In this document: positions 51,725 through 60,486 of the stretch, in pieces
How positions within the stretch are numbered: the stretch's first letter is position 1
Layout of the letters: every line of letters begins with the position of its first letter
Assembly (NCBI GenBank): GCA_002402295.1
Contig: DHFO01000043.1
Location: 1-64,000, forward strand
DNA: 64,000 nucleotides
Direction: 5' to 3'
Source: Caldiserica bacterium UBA4822
GTDB taxonomy: Bacteria > Caldisericota > Caldisericia > Cryosericales > Cryosericaceae
Notes under the pieces: model-generated
Told to the model about the DNA's origin: nothing
What the model saw: only the letters and a program-made list of their open reading frames with translations
The model's database searches: none
Translations under genes and position numbers: made by a program

Positions 51725-52618
51725 TCACTGGCAGCTAGTACGAGTGAGCCCGAAGGGCTCCCTGCGTTCTATCCACTCCTTACAGGCCCATTCCTTCGAC
51801 TTCCAGGGGACGTGCTGTGGGGTGACCATGGGTAGGATTTCCTGGAAGAACGCCAGGCGCTCGGTGCTGGTCATCGGTGTGAATCCCTCCGCAAGGTCGA
51901 TGTCGCGGTTGAGCTGGTCCATGGTCGAGCAGCCCACGATGACGCTCGTGACCGGCAGGGCCAGACTGTACCGCAGGGACCTTTCCCAGTAGTCCGCCAG
52001 GACACCGTCGCCGAATACCTTCATCCCGATGACACCCATGCACTTCTGCAAGGCGAAGGGCAGGAACTCTTCCGCAAAGCTGAAGATGAAGTGATCCAGG
52101 ACAGAAAGGGCACACAGGGCGGTGTCGAAGGGAAAGCGCCGTATGGCTTCGACCAGCAGTTGAGGATTAGTGTGACCGGAAACACTGATGAATCGAACCA
52201 TCCCCTGGTCGCGTGCCTCGACAAGCGCCTGCAGTGCGCCGTCCTTGCTCATCATCGCGTCAAGGCGCTCAAGGCTGTGGACATTGTGCAGGCGCACTTC
52301 CTCCACGTGATCGGTCCGTAGACGGACCAGGCTCGCTTCAAGCTGGCGCATGGCACCGTCGCGGCTTGTTTCCCCCACCTTGGTTGCTATCCACATGTCG
52401 GTGCGTCTGCTCAAGGCAACGAGTCCGACACGCCGTTCGCTTTCCCCGTCCGCGTAGACCGGAGCCGTGTCAAAGTACCATACGCCACGCTCGAGAGCGC
52501 GTTCGATGATTGCAACAGCCTGGTCCTGCGAGCAGCCCTCGGCATCCACAAGCCGCTGGCACCCGAGGCTCAGAATCGGCAGTTCAACACCAGTCTTGCC
52601 AAAAGGTCGTTTCTCCAT
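51725..52618 (-). CDS. aldo/keto reductase
   Basis: 297 aa from ATG 52618 with AAAGGAGGA upstream; the frame continues without homology. It has the TIM-barrel AKR signature: GVWYFDTAPVYADGESERRV (catalytic Asp and Tyr), IATKVGE (Lys), VEEVRLHNVH (His) and SVIVGCSTMDQLNRDI (NADPH binding). The C-terminal extension after residue 255 has a Cys pair (EWACKEW). It probably reduces a small carbonyl; substrate open. Confidence 0.88.
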   Translation of the reverse strand: MEKRPFGKTGVELPILSLGCQRLVDAEGCSQDQAVAIIERALERGVWYFDTAPVYADGESERRVGLVALSRRTDMWIATKVGETSRDGAMRQLEASLVRLRTDHVEEVRLHNVHSLERLDAMMSKDGALQALVEARDQGMVRFISVSGHTNPQLLVEAIRRFPFDTALCALSVLDHFIFSFAEEFLPFALQKCMGVIGMKVFGDGVLADYWERSLRYSLALPVTSVIVGCSTMDQLNRDIDLAEGFTPMTSTERLAFFQEILPMVTPQHVPWKSKEWACKEWIERREPFGLTRTSCQ

Positions 52619-52776
52619 GGGAATCCTCCTTTCCGCGGAACCACCGCGCCCACTGTCAGTATATTCACGCAGGAGAACCGTACCAGTTGAACGTGTAACC
52701 TTGACACAAACGGTCACGTAGACATGGTACGCGGGCTGTATGCGCCGTTCGAGACGAGAAGGAAAGGAGACAGAAG

Positions 52777-53079
52777 ATGGGTACGCCAACCGAGGAGTTC
52801 GAAGTCAGTGGCGACAACCTGGTGCAGCGGGTCAAGGAACTGATCCACCAGGGCAACATTCGCAGAATTACGATCAAGAACAAGGAGGGGACGACGCTTG
52901 TTGAAATTCCTCTGACGGCTGGCGTCGTTGGTTCGGTGTTGCTTCCCGTGTGGGTCGCCATAGGCGCCATTGCTGCTCTTGCAGCGTCGTTCACCATAGC
53001 GGTGGAAGTCATCGATGGGTCAGACCAGAAACCAGTGGAGGGAACGACGCCGGACGGCACGGCTTCTGGCGGCGACTGA
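52777..53079 (+). CDS. DUF4342 protein
   Basis: 100 aa; AAAGGAGACAG before ATG 52777. EEFEVSGDNLVQRVKELIHQ, then GNIRRITIKNKEGTTLVEIP and a hydrophobic segment (AGVVGSVLLPVWVAIGAIAA) are the complete DUF4342 domain, a helix that resembles UBA, a strand pair and a membrane-associating helix. Function unknown; found across Firmicutes and allied phyla. It is divergent from the aldo/keto reductase. TTGACA at about 52702 may be its -35. Confidence 0.88.
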   Translation: MGTPTEEFEVSGDNLVQRVKELIHQGNIRRITIKNKEGTTLVEIPLTAGVVGSVLLPVWVAIGAIAALAASFTIAVEVIDGSDQKPVEGTTPDGTASGGD

Positions 53080-53172
53080 CGTCGGACCTCGCTGCATTGT
53101 CTGGCCATCGCTTGCAACGCCTTCAGTTTTCCGTATAGTGCCGGCATCACATCTCGAACCATGGAGGCAGTC

Positions 53173-53490
53173 ATGGACGACGACCGCACACGACTTGAAG
53201 GGTTGATAGGCGCGCTGGAGCAAAGGTTCAGTGATCTGGAAGACAAGGACCTGACGCCCGAGGAAGCAGGACAACTCCGCACACAGTTGGACGACGCCTA
53301 TACGCAGGTCGACGACTCTGACCTGTCCGACGAGGATATCGACGACCTCATGGACCGTCTAGATGACCTACAGGATATTCTCGACGATCTGGGCGGCGAC
53401 GACTGGGATGACCAAGAGGACGAGGACGATGCGGAAGGCGACGAAGACAGTGACGACGATGAGGAAAACGATGACGACGAGGACGACTGA
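53173..53490 (+). CDS. highly acidic small protein
   Basis: 105 aa. ATG 53173 is preferred to ATG 53161 because GGAGG lies between them, 4 nt before it. An N-terminal helical part (LEGLIGALEQRFSDLEDKDL, then LTPEEAGQLRTQLDDAYTQ) with heptad-like Leu spacing is followed by a tail of some 55 residues that is almost only Asp and Glu. No Cys or His. It could be a histone-like-protein or cation buffer, or a chaperone-like tail. A hairpin follows about 35 nt after the stop. Confidence 0.75.
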   Translation: MDDDRTRLEGLIGALEQRFSDLEDKDLTPEEAGQLRTQLDDAYTQVDDSDLSDEDIDDLMDRLDDLQDILDDLGGDDWDDQEDEDDAEGDEDSDDDEENDDDEDD

Positions 53491-53523
53491 TTGACGCGTC
53501 ATTGAGGCATAGCAGTACCTGAT

Positions 53524-53550
53524 GCGCCCCGGACTGACCCCGGGGCGTCT
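53524..53550. terminator. GC-rich hairpin between convergent genes
   Basis: GCGCCCCGG pairs with CCGGGGCGT around a short loop, followed by CTTCC. It serves the acidic-protein gene and, read the other way, the SLH-protein gene. Confidence 0.65.
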
Positions 53551-53573
53551 TCCGTATGCAGGGGCGCCGGAGC

Positions 53574-55247
53574 TCAGCCGGCGAGAGAAAGCAGGCGACT
53601 CAGCAGGACGCAGGCCTGGGCCCGGGTGCAGGGACTCTCCAGGTTGAGCTGTCCGTTCGTTTCAATGCCCGGATCGGGGCTGCGGATGATACCCTTGGCG
53701 AAACATGCCGCGACAGCAGGCGCGAACCAGGAGGACGAAGGAATGCCACTGTACGGTGGTATGGTTGACTGCTGCCAATGCTGGGAGCGGGCGATGACGG
53801 CGAGGACCTGTGCCATGCTGACTGGCTCGTCGGGCCTAAAGCTGCCTCCGGGGTATCCGGACAGCCAGCCAGTGCTGACGGCTGTTGCGATGGATCCTGC
53901 CGCCCAGTGATTGGCGGACACGTCTCTGAACGGTGCTGAGGCCGGTGGCGGGGCTTGCACCCCAAGGGTCTTGCACATGAGCACGGCAAACTCGGCCCGC
54001 GTGAGGGGCTGGTCCGGATGGAACAACCCATCGGCCTTGCCGGTGATGAGGCCTCGCGCGCTGAGGTCGGCAATAGCGGAAAAGGCCCACGAAGTCCCGG
54101 GAACATCCTTGAACCGGCGACCCGCGGCGATGGCCTCAGAAACGAGCCGGCGCACACGCATGATGGTGTAGGCTTGGTCGGCAAGGTCATCATGCATAGA
54201 CAGCACCCCTGCAAGGTGCAATTCGGTGTCGATCCAGGGCGTGAATCCGTAGGTCCCCGGACAGGCTGCAATCAGAAGTTCTCCGGTGCGGGTGTCCGTC
54301 TGCTCGCGCCACATGCCCAGTCCGGGGCGCGCCCCGCTTGTGGATGGCAGCAGCGTCGCCACCGATGTGTACGGCGTGGACACGACTGTGGCGTCAGCAG
54401 CCTGATCCCGTTCCAGTTCTGCTACCGCTTCGGCGGACAGAATGCGCTTTCCCTGCCACACGCCGTTGTCAAGCAGCATGGAAAGGAAACGCGCATAGTC
54501 GTCCGCCGTTGAACGCGCTCCCCCCGCCACGTACGGGTTCCGGTTGAATCCCATGAGGTTGAAGCTGGTGCTTCCCATGCCAAGAGGTTCGGCTATGCGC
54601 GTGCGGAAGAACTCCTGCCATGTCACGCCGGAAATGACCTCGCAGACCCGCGCACCCACCTGAATGGAGGTGAAGCCGTCGACTACTGCCTGTCCGGGAG
54701 GGGTGAGCAGGGGCTTTTCAGCAATGCGTCTGACGCACTCTTCGAGCGTGATGGTGCGGTCTGTTAGCGAAACGTCCGCTGCCTCCAGTCCTGAACTGTA
54801 GGACCAAAGCTCACGGATTGTGATGTCCGCCTTCGAGTCGGTGAACTCGGGGAGATACATGGAAACAGGGTCGTCCAGCCCCAGGAGCCCTGCGTCGACG
54901 AGCGTCATCATCGCTGCGGCGGCCAGCCAGCGTGACGATGAGCCAATGTCGACGACAGTCCCCGAACCAAACCGTCCATAGCCCGTCCGCTCGACAACCG
55001 CTCCGTCCTTGACGACAACCAGCGCAATCCCGTGCGCGGTCGGAGCGGCTGACGCAAGAAACTGGTTGACGCTGGACATGTCGTAGGAGCCGAGGGCCGT
55101 AGCCTGGCTGTCCGTCGGGGCACAGCCGGAGGCACTGGCAATCAGGCACAGGACCAGCAGCAGTGCAGCCGTCCGGCGTACCGGTGTTCTCGAGAGCCCC
55201 GCTCTAGGACCGTGTCTGATTGGCAAAGCGGTGAAGATGGGCGACAC
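53574..55247 (-). CDS. SLH-anchored serine-hydrolase (beta-lactamase-fold) homologue with altered catalytic residues
   Basis: 557 aa from GTG 55247, overlapping the ktrA-like gene by 44 nt; a shorter start is possible. The lipobox-like SASGC is at about 38-42. The beta-lactamase/class C-like domain (about 60-370) has the first motif as IGSSSRW (Ser103, with Arg106 where SxxK needs Lys), and the Tyr-x-Asn motif region reads VVDGFTS with no Tyr. So the acylation machinery is lost. Three SLH repeats follow (about 387-437, 448-498, 505-555; for example WAAGSIATAVSTGWLSGYPG) and should bind wall polymer. Surface-exposed ligand binder or scaffold rather than enzyme. Confidence 0.85.
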   Translation of the reverse strand: MSPIFTALPIRHGPRAGLSRTPVRRTAALLLVLCLIASASGCAPTDSQATALGSYDMSSVNQFLASAAPTAHGIALVVVKDGAVVERTGYGRFGSGTVVDIGSSSRWLAAAAMMTLVDAGLLGLDDPVSMYLPEFTDSKADITIRELWSYSSGLEAADVSLTDRTITLEECVRRIAEKPLLTPPGQAVVDGFTSIQVGARVCEVISGVTWQEFFRTRIAEPLGMGSTSFNLMGFNRNPYVAGGARSTADDYARFLSMLLDNGVWQGKRILSAEAVAELERDQAADATVVSTPYTSVATLLPSTSGARPGLGMWREQTDTRTGELLIAACPGTYGFTPWIDTELHLAGVLSMHDDLADQAYTIMRVRRLVSEAIAAGRRFKDVPGTSWAFSAIADLSARGLITGKADGLFHPDQPLTRAEFAVLMCKTLGVQAPPPASAPFRDVSANHWAAGSIATAVSTGWLSGYPGGSFRPDEPVSMAQVLAVIARSQHWQQSTIPPYSGIPSSSWFAPAVAACFAKGIIRSPDPGIETNGQLNLESPCTRAQACVLLSRLLSLAG

Positions 55248-55863
55248 TGCCCAGAATGATGAGGCGGTCGCCTGGCTGCAGGACGTCGTCCGAATGAAGG
55301 GTCACGAGGATTTCGTCACCGCGCCGGATGCCGACGACGTTGATCTCGAAGCGTGCGCGGTAGTCCAAGTCCCGCAGTGTCTTGCCAGCGGCGGCTTTGG
55401 GAATGGGTACCTCGAGGATGTCGTAGTCCGGCGAAGACTCAAGGAAGTCATACAGGCTCGAGAGGCTGAGACGGTTCGCAAGGCGGATAGCCATGTCATG
55501 CTCGGGGAAGACCACGTCGTCCGCGCCGATGCGCAGCAGGAGCCTTCCATGCAGGTCCGAGGATGACCTGGCAACCAGATGCTTGATGCCGATTTCCTTG
55601 AGGACTGCGGCTGTCAGCACGCTCCGCTCGATCTCGGCTCCGATGGTCAGAACCACCGTGTCGCAATTGGTGATGCCCGCGGCCTTGAGCTGGTCCGGGT
55701 CCGTGCTGTCGACGACGGCTGCCAGTGCGACGTCATCCTTGATGCTGTCAACGTTCTCCTGCTTGTCGTCGACGGCCAGCACCTCAAAGCCCAGCTGTGC
55801 CAGACGGATGGCACATGACCGCCCAAACTTCCCGAGTCCAACCACACCAATCTGCTGCTTCAT
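55204..55863 (-). CDS. ktrA: potassium channel regulatory subunit, TrkA/KtrA family
   Basis: 219 aa, single RCK unit. The RCK-N Rossmann fold starts IGVVGLGKFGRSCAIRLAQL (GxGxxG) with Asp at the end of strand 2 (VLAVDD), and RCK-C (TrkA_C, about 140-219) holds ILEVPIPKAAAGKTLRDL. It forms the octameric nucleotide-gated ring on the KtrB channel, opening it by ATP/ADP exchange. It is downstream of the channel gene (11-nt gap), same strand. Confidence 0.92.
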   Translation of the reverse strand: MKQQIGVVGLGKFGRSCAIRLAQLGFEVLAVDDKQENVDSIKDDVALAAVVDSTDPDQLKAAGITNCDTVVLTIGAEIERSVLTAAVLKEIGIKHLVARSSSDLHGRLLLRIGADDVVFPEHDMAIRLANRLSLSSLYDFLESSPDYDILEVPIPKAAAGKTLRDLDYRARFEINVVGIRRGDEILVTLHSDDVLQPGDRLIILGSVAHLHRFANQTRS

Positions 55864-55874
55864 TGCCTGTCCTC

Positions 55875-57260
55875 CTATCCGATGATGACGTCGTCTTCCG
55901 CGAAACGAATGTGGTGTTCGATTCTGTTGTGGACTGGCGCCACAAGTGTGAGCATCGCCGTCAGGACTCCGACGCGTCCTGCCAGCATAGTTGCAATCAG
56001 GACGATCTGGGACCCGGGCGACAGGCTGGGTGTCAGCCCCGTGCTGAGGCCGACCGTTCCGAAGGCGGACGTTACCTCAAACAGCAGATTCAGGGCAGAA
56101 AACCTGTTACCGTCCATGATAGCCAGCAGGAAGGTTGCCGTGGCGATGATGCCCAGGCTCAACGTAAACACGACGATTGCCTTCTTCACGCTGTCCACGC
56201 GGATTCCCCTCCTGCCCAAGTGTATCTGTTCGGACTCTGTGAGCGCGCTCCACACGAAGCCGAGAACGACGGCAAAGGTGGTTGTCTTGACGCCGCCGCC
56301 AGTTCCGCCCGGCGAGGCGCCGATGAACATGAGAGCAAGGAAGACCATGAGGGTTGATGGGTGCTGCGCCGCCATGGGGACGGAATTAAATCCGGCAGTC
56401 CGGGCGGTCACTGACTGGAACCACGAGGCAAGCAGGCGTGTGCGGAGTGGCAGGGGTCCGAACGTTGACGGATTCGTGCGCTCAAGGAGGGAGATGGTCG
56501 CCGCCCCGCCGAAGACGAGAATCGCAGTGACCAGGAGCACGACGTGTACATGGGTGGACAGGTGCTTGTGAACGGGTCGCGCGAAGTGGTGTACTACTTC
56601 GTCAATGACGACGAAGCCCAGGCCTCCGAGGATGATAAGGAGAGGTACCACGAGATTGACCGTCATGTCGCTCACGTAGCTTTCCAGACTGGTCATTCCA
56701 CGGCCGAGAACGTCAAATCCCGCGTTGCAGAAGGCGCTGATACTCGTAAACACGCCATTCCAGACCGCTCTGCCAAAGGACATGTCGCGGGCGAAGCGGG
56801 CCGACAGGATGAGAGCCCCCACTCCCTCGCTCACGAGCACGATGACCGCGATGGACTTGGCAAAGCTGCGGGGCTCGCGGTGTGAGGGCAGCGGGGTGCT
56901 TTCACAGAAGTCGCCGGTCTGGCGGACACCTAGGTGCCTGTTGCGGAAGGATGCCATGAGGATAGTCGTCAGGACCATGTAGCCCAGACCGCCGGTCTGG
57001 ATAAGTACAATGATGACGATCTGACCGAACAGCGACCAGAACGTCCCGGTGTCGAACAGGACAAGACCGGTCACGCATGTCGCGCTGGTCGCCGTAAACA
57101 GAGCGCGCAGAAACCCCGGGCTGGTCCCGGTGTTCGCCTGTGGCAGCATGAGCAGGAGAGCCCCTGTAAGAATGACGAGCGCGAAACTCAGCAAGATGCG
57201 CTGAGCGGGGCTGGTGCGTATGGAACGGAGCACGAGTTTTCCTTGTCTGGAAGGGGGCAT
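55875..57260 (-). CDS. ktrB: potassium uptake channel subunit, TrkH/KtrB family
   Basis: 461 aa, eight-helix Trk/Ktr fold of four M1-P-M2 repeats. Filter regions are FTATSATCVTGLVLFDT, FTSISAFCNAGFDVL, TARTAGFNSV and TSAFGTVGLSTGL, each with the conserved central Gly. Length and single-subunit RCK partner fit KtrB rather than TrkH. With KtrA it imports K+ (Na+-coupled in known cases), which suits osmotic adjustment next to mscL. Confidence 0.93.
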   Translation of the reverse strand: MPPSRQGKLVLRSIRTSPAQRILLSFALVILTGALLLMLPQANTGTSPGFLRALFTATSATCVTGLVLFDTGTFWSLFGQIVIIVLIQTGGLGYMVLTTILMASFRNRHLGVRQTGDFCESTPLPSHREPRSFAKSIAVIVLVSEGVGALILSARFARDMSFGRAVWNGVFTSISAFCNAGFDVLGRGMTSLESYVSDMTVNLVVPLLIILGGLGFVVIDEVVHHFARPVHKHLSTHVHVVLLVTAILVFGGAATISLLERTNPSTFGPLPLRTRLLASWFQSVTARTAGFNSVPMAAQHPSTLMVFLALMFIGASPGGTGGGVKTTTFAVVLGFVWSALTESEQIHLGRRGIRVDSVKKAIVVFTLSLGIIATATFLLAIMDGNRFSALNLLFEVTSAFGTVGLSTGLTPSLSPGSQIVLIATMLAGRVGVLTAMLTLVAPVHNRIEHHIRFAEDDVIIG

Positions 57261-57292
57261 CCTGTCACATCCTTTTGCTCTTCACGCGCAGT

Positions 57293-57298
57293 AGTATA
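57293..57298 (-). promoter_or_regulatory. -10 box of ktrB-ktrA
   Basis: TATACT on the minus strand, 32 nt before the ktrB start. No clear -35. Confidence 0.4.
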
Positions 57299-57388
57299 CC
57301 CTCTCTGACGGCCCGTACAACACCCGTGGAGCCCTCATCGGTCCCAACCTGAGCAGCCAGGTCTGGTGACCCGCCGCCAGCGGGGTGG

Positions 57389-57394
57389 TATACT
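57389..57394 (+). promoter_or_regulatory. -10 box of mscL
   Basis: TATACT, 18 nt before ATG 57413, with GGAGG in between (57402-57406). Confidence 0.4.
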
Positions 57395-57412
57395 TCCCGG
57401 CGGAGGTGACCC

Positions 57413-57874
57413 ATGTGGAATGAGTTCAAGAAGTTCGCCCTGAAGAGTAACATGATCGACCTGGCCATTGGTGTCATTATCGGAGGTGCTATTGGCAAGG
57501 TTGTCACATCCCTCGTGAATGACATCCTGATGCCGCCCATCGGCCTTATCCTCGGTCATGTGGACTTCTCTAACCTCTACATCAACCTGAGCCATACGAA
57601 ATACGCGACCTTTGCAGCAGCCAAGGCCGCCGGCGCTCCAACCCTCAATATCGGTCTGTTTTTCAACAACATCATTGACTTCCTCATTGTTTCGCTCGTT
57701 ATCTTCGTCATGGTGAGGGGGATGAACAGGATGCGGGAACTGATGGACAAGAAAGGTGCTCCCGCCGCGGCGCGAACAACGAAGGTCTGCCCGTATTGCA
57801 AGTCGGAAATCCCGGTAGATGCAACACGATGCCCGCATTGCACGAGTCACCTTGGCGGAGAGGACCCGCACTAG
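57413..57874 (+). CDS. mscL: large-conductance mechanosensitive channel with zinc-ribbon tail
   Basis: 153 aa. [20 protein letters not shown] and [15 protein letters not shown] [20 protein letters not shown] form the N-terminal helix and pore-lining TM1; TM2 is [20 protein letters not shown]. It opens under membrane tension to release solutes on osmotic downshock. After the usual C-terminal helix there is an added [18 protein letters not shown] zinc ribbon, present in some MscL of Firmicutes-like lineages. Divergent from the K+ uptake genes, so uptake and release are encoded side by side. Confidence 0.95.
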   Translation: MWNEFKKFALKSNMIDLAIGVIIGGAIGKVVTSLVNDILMPPIGLILGHVDFSNLYINLSHTKYATFAAAKAAGAPTLNIGLFFNNIIDFLIVSLVIFVMVRGMNRMRELMDKKGAPAAARTTKVCPYCKSEIPVDATRCPHCTSHLGGEDPH

Positions 57875-57896
57875 GTGAGCATCAGCCGGCGAAACA

Positions 57897-59789
57897 CTAG
57901 AAGACCAGCTTCTGGTACTTGTCCTGCAACAGTCGCAGCCGTTCCATAGTGGCGTTCAGGACCAGCTGGAGCTGTGAGGCCCGTTCGAGTTGACCGCCTT
58001 CGAGTGCGGCAACAAGCTGTCCGCACACCGATGGCCGCTCCGGTGTATCGTCTGCCAGTTCGTGGCACAGGGCGTCGATAGCGGTCCACACTGCCTGCGC
58101 CTGCGCACTGTCAAGGTTTCTGCGTGTGCAGGACCGGACGACGTCCAGGTCATCCGGAACGATTCGGACCAGCAGCTCGTGCTTCCAGCGGGCCAGGGCG
58201 GCCGCGCGGAACGCCTGGATGACGCCGGGTGTGAACGTTTCGCCTGCTCCAAGCACGCGGACGCGCTCCGGCAGATTTTCCAGCATATGCATGTTTTCCC
58301 ACACGGTTGCCGGAGGGACGCCGAAGAGACGGTCACGTTCCTCCTTGCTGTAGTGGTCGAAAACGTTCTCCTCGCTGCGGTAGGCGCGGTCCTGCTCCAG
58401 ATACCTGCCGGGCGCGCCGGCTTTCTTGGAAATCTCCGCAAGCAGGTCAGCGGGAGATGAGCCCGATTCAAGCGTCCAGCGTATACCGTCGAGCATGGCC
58501 ATGATGCAGGCGGCTACCGCGACATAGGTGTTGGTATAGGGATTGGGCGAGCGCAGCTCGAAGCGGGTGGCGCGAGGGTTGTCGACGTCGCGCACGAGTC
58601 CTGCGAGCACAGTGCGGTTGCGCGATGGCGCGGCAGGGTCTGCGCCGAGCGCGGTCACAATGCATACAGGCGCTTCGTATCCGGGTTTGAGTCTGTTGAA
58701 GGCGTCGTTGCTCGAGGAGATGAAGGGATTCACAACTTCGTAGTTACGCAGAAGCCCCATGAGGGCGCCATAGCCGATGACGCTCAGAAAATCGGCACGC
58801 ATGTCCGCAGGCGCAAACAGGTTGATGCGTCTGCCGCTTGGCAGGACGCCGGCAATACCAAGATGGGTGTGCTCGCCCGAGCCGGCGACACCGGGGATGG
58901 GCTTCGCCTTGAAGTTGACGGTCAGACCGTTTGCGCGGAAGATCTCCTTGACCAGGATGCGCGCCAGCAGCTCATTGTCCGCCGCCTGCACGGCGGTGGC
59001 GTACCGCCAGTCGATTTCCATCTGTTCCATAACATGGGCCAGCTCGCCGCCAGGCCCGATGGAGGCCTTGACTCCGCCGACCTCCTTATGGCCCATTTCA
59101 GGGTGGAGACCGTACGCCTCGAGAGCCATGACCGCTTGCTCGAGTGCCGTGCGCGCAGAGCCGCGCGTGCGCTGCCAGTAGTTTTCCTGCAGGACCTGCG
59201 CCGCCGACAGCTCGTCGATATTGGCTGTGTCCGTGGGTGTCTTGACCCAGAACTCCAGTTCGGTTCCAACCGTAACCTCGATGTCGGCGAGGCGCCCGGG
59301 CTCAAGGTGCGCCACGTGGGGAGACAACGCATGCGCGTGCAGGAGGTCAAGGAGTGTCCGCCTGGCGTAGGAGACGGTCGATTCCAGGAGAGAGCGGGAG
59401 TCGACGCGGACGCCACGGTGCACAAGGAAGGAGGGGATGCGCAGGGTTCCGACCGGAAGCCCCGTTTCCGTGTCCCTGTGCTCCTCGTTGTAATCGACGA
59501 ACCACGTGGCTGCGAGGTCGGGGACGAGGTCGACCTGGGCATCTGCAAGGGATGTCAGAGTGCCCAGCACCACGGAGGAACCATCTGTCTGGACGGCCTT
59601 GCCGGCGAGAAAGGCGTCGATGTCTGCGGTGAAGGCCTGGATGGGAATGCGCTCGTCGGTATCGTTGCCGGCAAGGTCGATGCCCACAAGGGAGACAAAG
59701 CGGATTTCCGGATGTTCCCGCAGGATGGCAAGCAGTGTCTCGCGGCCACACTGCCCTCCTGCAATGCTGTAGATGCGTGAACCGTTCAT
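57897..59789 (-). CDS. glutamine synthetase, large (about 630 aa) subtype
   Basis: 630 aa, longer than GSI (about 450) and shorter than GSIII (about 700). The catalytic part has EVTVGTELEFWV, MGHKEVGGVKASIGPGGELA, GVAGSGEHTHLGIAGVLPSG (ATP/Glu site, His), RPSRNRT-like APSRNRTVLAGLVRDVD and ATRFELRSPNPYTNTYVAVA, all in the order of the GS fold. The N-terminal beta-grasp part and a C-terminal helical tail of about 120 residues are extended. It makes glutamine from glutamate, NH3 and ATP. GGAGG is 8 nt before ATG 59789. Confidence 0.9.
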   Translation of the reverse strand: MNGSRIYSIAGGQCGRETLLAILREHPEIRFVSLVGIDLAGNDTDERIPIQAFTADIDAFLAGKAVQTDGSSVVLGTLTSLADAQVDLVPDLAATWFVDYNEEHRDTETGLPVGTLRIPSFLVHRGVRVDSRSLLESTVSYARRTLLDLLHAHALSPHVAHLEPGRLADIEVTVGTELEFWVKTPTDTANIDELSAAQVLQENYWQRTRGSARTALEQAVMALEAYGLHPEMGHKEVGGVKASIGPGGELAHVMEQMEIDWRYATAVQAADNELLARILVKEIFRANGLTVNFKAKPIPGVAGSGEHTHLGIAGVLPSGRRINLFAPADMRADFLSVIGYGALMGLLRNYEVVNPFISSSNDAFNRLKPGYEAPVCIVTALGADPAAPSRNRTVLAGLVRDVDNPRATRFELRSPNPYTNTYVAVAACIMAMLDGIRWTLESGSSPADLLAEISKKAGAPGRYLEQDRAYRSEENVFDHYSKEERDRLFGVPPATVWENMHMLENLPERVRVLGAGETFTPGVIQAFRAAALARWKHELLVRIVPDDLDVVRSCTRRNLDSAQAQAVWTAIDALCHELADDTPERPSVCGQLVAALEGGQLERASQLQLVLNATMERLRLLQDKYQKLVF

Positions 59790-59861
59790 TGGATTCCTCC
59801 ACGTTGTTTCTCAGAGACTAACTGTTCATCGGCTTTTTGCAAGGATTGCGATTCACATTGC

Positions 59862-59867
59862 TATACT
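59862..59867 (+). promoter_or_regulatory. -10 box of mug, leaderless arrangement
   Basis: TATACT is followed by GACAGC and then ATG 59874. TTGCAA at 59837-59842 is 19 nt upstream and may be the -35. No Shine-Dalgarno is present. Confidence 0.5.
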
Positions 59868-59873
59868 GACAGC

Positions 59874-60434
59874 ATGCATACGAGTGAGCCGTCCAATGTT
59901 GCGCGACTGCTGACCGCCGATCTAGTGCCAGACGTTCTCGGGCCTGGCCTGCGGGTCGTTTTTTGCGGTACAGCGCTGGGGGATGTGTCCTGGCGGCGAC
60001 AGGCCTACTACGCCAACCCGGGGAACACGTTCTGGCAGACCCTGGCAGAGGCAGGGCTCACGCCGTTCCGCCTCGAGCCGCAAGAGTATACGCTGCTTCC
60101 GGAGTGGGGCATCGGCCTCACGGACCTGGTCAAGTCCGACCACGGCCAGGATGCCCGCATCTTCGACGGACACGTGGACATCGCAGCTGCCCGGGATGTG
60201 CTGACAGCGAAGATACTCCGCTGGCAGCCAAGTGTCCTGGCGTTCACGAGCAAGACCGTGGCATTCCGGTATCTGGGGCACCGTGTGCCGTACGGGCGCC
60301 AGCCCGGGCATATCGGGACAACCTCTCTCTGGGTTCTGCCTTCGACATCGGGGCTTGCACGCAGGTTCTTTACGGTAGAACCGTGGCGGGAACTCGCGGC
60401 TGTCGCCGCGCAGTGGCAGGTGTCCTCCTCTTGA
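59874..60434 (+). CDS. mug: G/U(T) mismatch-specific DNA glycosylase
   Basis: 186 aa, usual size. VVFCGTALGDVSWRRQAYYA, then NPGNTFWQTL, is motif 1 of the MUG/TDG group (GTALG variant), WGIGLTDLVK is the next conserved block, and WVLPSTSGLA is motif 2 (PSxSG) of the lesion-binding loop. It removes uracil and ethenocytosine from mismatches with G. No ribosome-binding site, with a -10 box 6 nt before ATG. Confidence 0.9.
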   Translation: MHTSEPSNVARLLTADLVPDVLGPGLRVVFCGTALGDVSWRRQAYYANPGNTFWQTLAEAGLTPFRLEPQEYTLLPEWGIGLTDLVKSDHGQDARIFDGHVDIAAARDVLTAKILRWQPSVLAFTSKTVAFRYLGHRVPYGRQPGHIGTTSLWVLPSTSGLARRFFTVEPWRELAAVAAQWQVSSS

Positions 60435-60486
60435 TTCCTGCCCGGAGGAGGTAGACTGATAGTGTCCGGAACGATGCTGTGGCGGG

